DNA of 8,049 bases from Pseudomonadota bacterium (GTDB taxonomy: Bacteria > Pseudomonadota > Gammaproteobacteria > Xanthomonadales > Rhodanobacteraceae): positions 1 to 8,049 of the forward strand of contig JAFEEK010000500.1 of NCBI GenBank assembly GCA_018241165.1. The letters run 5' to 3'. Below, in pieces: positions 5,856 to 8,049 of the stretch. Position 1 is the first letter of the stretch. Each line of letters starts with the position of its first letter. The notes beneath the pieces were generated by a model. That model made no database searches. It was not told where the DNA came from and saw nothing but the letters and a program-made list of their open reading frames with translations. Position numbers and translations under genes: made by a program.

Positions 5856-7366
5856 GTCGGCAAATCCTCCGGGCAATGCGGGCAGGTTAGCTCATGGGGA
5901 CGGGCCGCGAGCGCTGCCCACAACGCGTCGACGCGGTTTTCCACGTGCGCATCGGGCCGGATCGGCCTACCCCAGGCGCGCGTGGTTTCACCCGGCCACT
6001 TGTTCGTCGCGTCGATGCCGAGCTTTGAGCCGAGCCCGGCGACGGGACTGGCGAAGTCGAGGTAATCGATCGGCGTGTTCTCGACAAGCTGCGTGTCGCG
6101 CGCGGGGTCCACGCGCGTGGCCAGCGCCCAGATCACCTGCGACCAGTCGCGTGCGTCGATGTCGTCGTCGACCACGATCACGAACTTGGTGTAGGTGAAC
6201 TGGCGCAGGTATGACCACACGCCCATCATCATGCGTCGCGCGTGGCCGGCGTACTGCTTGCGGATCGACACGACCGCAATGCGGTACGAACACGCTTCCG
6301 GCGGCAGGTGAAAATCGACGATTTCCGGAAACACCTTCTGCAGGATCGGCACGAATATTTCGTTCAGCGCCATCGCCAGCACGGAAGGCTCGTCGTGCGG
6401 CGCGCGGCCCATGTAGCTGCCATGGTAGATCGCGCCACGGCGCAGGCGGCAGCGCTCGATCGTGAACACCGGGAAACGATCCTGCGCGTTGTAGTAGCCG
6501 GTGTGGTCGCCGAACGGGCCTTCCAGCGCGGTGTCGTGCGGATGGATGAATCCTTCGAGCAGGATTTCCGCGCCCGCCGGTGCGTCGAGGCCGGTCAAGT
6601 CGCTGTGCCACACGCGCGTGCGCTCGCCGCGCAGCAATCCGGCGAATTCGTATTCGGACAACGTGTCGGGAACCGGCGCGACCGCGGCAAGCAGCGTGCA
6701 CGGATCCGCGCCGATCGCGACCAGCAGCGGAAATGGGCTGTCCGGATGCGCCGCGCGCCAGTCGGCGTAGTCGAGCGCGCCGCCGCGATGCGGCAGCCAG
6801 CGCATGATCACCTTGTTCGGACCGATCAACTGTTGACGATAGATCGCCACGTTCTGGCGCGACTGGCGCGTGCCGCGCGTGATCACGAGGCCAAGCGTGA
6901 TCAGCTTTCCGGCGTCGTCCGGCCAGCAATGCTGGATCGGCAGGCGCGCAAGATCGATGTCGCCGCCTTCGACGGTTTCATCGAGAAAGCCCGCTTCACC
7001 CACGCGCTGCGGCGCGGCGTGCGCCAGTTGCGCCAGATCCGGCCATTGCGCCAGCGCCTGGCGCAGGTTCGACGGCCAGCGCGGTTCCTTGATCGCCGCG
7101 AGCAGACGGCCGAGTTCGCGCAAGCTCGCCAGCGGGCGATCGGCCAGCGCCATCTCGATGCGCTTGCGATGTCCGAACAGATTGCCCAAGAACGCATGCG
7201 CCGAGCCGGCGACGTTTCCCATCAGCAGTGCGGGGCCGCCTTCACGCAAGGCGCGATGGCATAGCGCGGTGGATTCCAGGTGCGGATCGACCGGCGCCGA
7301 CACGCGCGCGAGCTGGCGTTCGCGTTGCAGGCGCGCGAGGAATCCGCGCAGGTCGTGGAAACTCAC
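5852..7366 (-). CDS. ubiD: UbiD, 3-polyprenyl-4-hydroxybenzoate decarboxylase
   Basis: Decarboxylates 3-polyprenyl-4-hydroxybenzoate to 2-polyprenylphenol in ubiquinone synthesis, using prenylated FMN made by UbiX (not in the window). The 504 residues follow the E. coli protein (about 497) almost end to end: DLRGFLARL at the start, PVDPHLE (25-31), [10 protein letters not shown] (142-151), [13 protein letters not shown] (170-182), [13 protein letters not shown] (188-200), [17 protein letters not shown] (232-248), [12 protein letters not shown] (282-293), [16 protein letters not shown] (370-385), and [14 protein letters not shown] (428-441) plus [18 protein letters not shown] (444-461). The Arg of the RQN block and the acidic residues of the EG-x-EGPFGDH region supply the prFMN and catalytic site in the family. 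It starts with GTG, overlapping the tyrA stop by four bases. An oddity is the C-terminal tail [13 protein letters not shown], whose CPHC pair is absent from E. coli UbiD. Confidence 0.97.
   Translation of the reverse strand: MSFHDLRGFLARLQRERQLARVSAPVDPHLESTALCHRALREGGPALLMGNVAGSAHAFLGNLFGHRKRIEMALADRPLASLRELGRLLAAIKEPRWPSNLRQALAQWPDLAQLAHAAPQRVGEAGFLDETVEGGDIDLARLPIQHCWPDDAGKLITLGLVITRGTRQSRQNVAIYRQQLIGPNKVIMRWLPHRGGALDYADWRAAHPDSPFPLLVAIGADPCTLLAAVAPVPDTLSEYEFAGLLRGERTRVWHSDLTGLDAPAGAEILLEGFIHPHDTALEGPFGDHTGYYNAQDRFPVFTIERCRLRRGAIYHGSYMGRAPHDEPSVLAMALNEIFVPILQKVFPEIVDFHLPPEACSYRIAVVSIRKQYAGHARRMMMGVWSYLRQFTYTKFVIVVDDDIDARDWSQVIWALATRVDPARDTQLVENTPIDYLDFASPVAGLGSKLGIDATNKWPGETTRAWGRPIRPDAHVENRVDALWAALAARPHELTCPHCPEDLPT
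5866..5870 (-). promoter_or_regulatory. Ribosome binding site of the molybdopterin-fold gene, inside ubiD
   Basis: The - strand reads GGAGG, ten bases before the ATG at 5855. It lies within the last codons of ubiD and decides the start against an in-frame upstream start at 5876, which would put seven extra residues ahead of the signal peptide. Confidence 0.8.
7363..7366 (-). promoter_or_regulatory. GTGA stop/start overlap, tyrA to ubiD
   Basis: The GTG start of ubiD (7366-7364) and the TGA stop of tyrA (7365-7363) share two bases. No strong Shine-Dalgarno site precedes the GTG, so ubiD translation probably depends on ribosomes finishing tyrA. Confidence 0.8.
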
Positions 7367-8049
7367 GGCGCCGATCCGGGGATGGACAGGCTGTCGTCGT
7401 CGGCCGCGGTCTGCAACTGGCGATGCACCGCCGCGAGTGCGGTGAGCAGGTCGGCGCGCGCTTGCGCGGCGAACGGATTTTCACGCTGGATCGTCGCGAA
7501 CAGGTGGCCGGCATCGCCACGCACGGCATCGAGCATGCGACGCATGCCCTGGAACGACGGTGGCGCCAGCATCATCGCGTCGTCGACGCCGAAATCGATG
7601 AGTCCCTTGGCGACGAAGAACGCCATCGCATGCGTGCGCGCCATCGCGCGGTCGTGGCTCGCAGCATCCAGGTCGATGACCTCGCAATCGAGCGTGCGCA
7701 GAAGACCCGCCGTGCGTGCGGCTGCCTCGGCATGACCGGCGCACGGGCACACCACCACGCGCAGCGGCTTGTCGCCGCGAGCCAGGCTCAACGGACCGAA
7801 CAGCGGATGTGTGCCGGTGTGCGGAATTTCTGCGCCGAGCAGTTCGTCCATCACCGCGCCCGGCCCGAGCTTGACGCTGCCCACGTCGAACACGGTGTGT
7901 CCACCGTGCAGATGCGGGCGCAGCGCCGCGAGCGCCGCGCGCAATTGCGGCACCGGCATCGCCAGCACCACCCAGCGCGCTGCATCGAGTGCCGCGCCGA
8001 TGCTGTCGGCTGCCAGTTCGGCGGGCACCGGCGCGTGCGGATCATGCAC
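7363..8049 (-). CDS. tyrA: Prephenate dehydrogenase, N-terminus outside the window
   Basis: Oxidatively decarboxylates prephenate to 4-hydroxyphenylpyruvate with NAD(P)+, the committed step to tyrosine. The visible 228 residues lack the N-terminal GxGxxG nucleotide-binding loop, so the gene runs past base 8049; a GTG at the edge should not be taken as the start. Family marks in order are the end of the Rossmann domain [11 protein letters not shown] (26-36), VFDVGSVK (53-60) and the substrate-site THPLFGP (80-86), whose His is the conserved catalytic-site histidine. [20 protein letters not shown] (131-150) then begins the all-helical dimerisation domain. No chorismate mutase or ACT domain is visible at the C-terminus, which ends in a short acidic tail, so this half looks monofunctional. 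It is the first visible gene of the - strand run and overlaps ubiD. Confidence in the family is high. Confidence 0.9.
   Translation of the reverse strand: MHDPHAPVPAELAADSIGAALDAARWVVLAMPVPQLRAALAALRPHLHGGHTVFDVGSVKLGPGAVMDELLGAEIPHTGTHPLFGPLSLARGDKPLRVVVCPCAGHAEAAARTAGLLRTLDCEVIDLDAASHDRAMARTHAMAFFVAKGLIDFGVDDAMMLAPPSFQGMRRMLDAVRGDAGHLFATIQRENPFAAQARADLLTALAAVHRQLQTAADDDSLSIPGSAP

Noticed and set aside
6242..7264. + strand open frame of about 340 codons opposite ubiD
   Set aside because: UbiD is conserved along its whole length on the - strand, so this is an antisense shadow.
8047..8049. GTG at the window edge as the start of tyrA
   Set aside because: The protein would lack the nucleotide-binding GxGxxG loop required by the family, so the frame must continue outside the window.

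Overview
This is a GC-rich chromosomal segment with strong G/C preference at third codon positions. It most resembles a gammaproteobacterium of the Xanthomonadales/Rhodanobacteraceae type. That assignment is an inference from the protein sequences: a gammaproteobacterial-type UbiD and YihG-like acyltransferase, a NarK nitrate/nitrite transporter, and a secreted protein ending in an IF-x-NGF tail of a kind I recall from that group. No search was run. I see no mobile element, CRISPR array, tRNA or rRNA.

The window is two convergent gene blocks meeting at about 2696-2740. The left block (+ strand) holds the C-terminal end of a NarK-family transporter (1-594), a protein with a C-terminal HHE hemerythrin di-iron domain and two less certain N-terminal domains (about 611-1570), and a secreted six-repeat beta-propeller-like protein (1625-2695). 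The first two fit nitrate respiration or denitrification and nitrogen-oxide or oxygen handling.

The right block (- strand, read from 8049 down to 2741) is a compact run: a prephenate dehydrogenase (tyrA, N-terminus outside the window), ubiD, a small exported protein with a sulfite-oxidase-like molybdopterin-binding fold, a TehA/SLAC1-family transporter, a small conserved protein often labelled 'ribonucleotide reductase subunit alpha', and a YihG-like acyltransferase. The first three are joined by two 4-base stop/start overlaps (GTGA and ATGA), so they are very probably one translationally coupled operon. The last three follow with gaps of 97, 62 and 34 bases and may share the transcript. TyrA and UbiD both belong to chorismate-derived aromatic metabolism (tyrosine and ubiquinone).

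Most of the window is ordinary core genome. The parts most worth a second look are the probable cupin + DUF2249-like + hemerythrin architecture next to narK, the Sec-exported molybdopterin-fold protein coupled to ubiD, and the repeat protein with its C-terminal tail.
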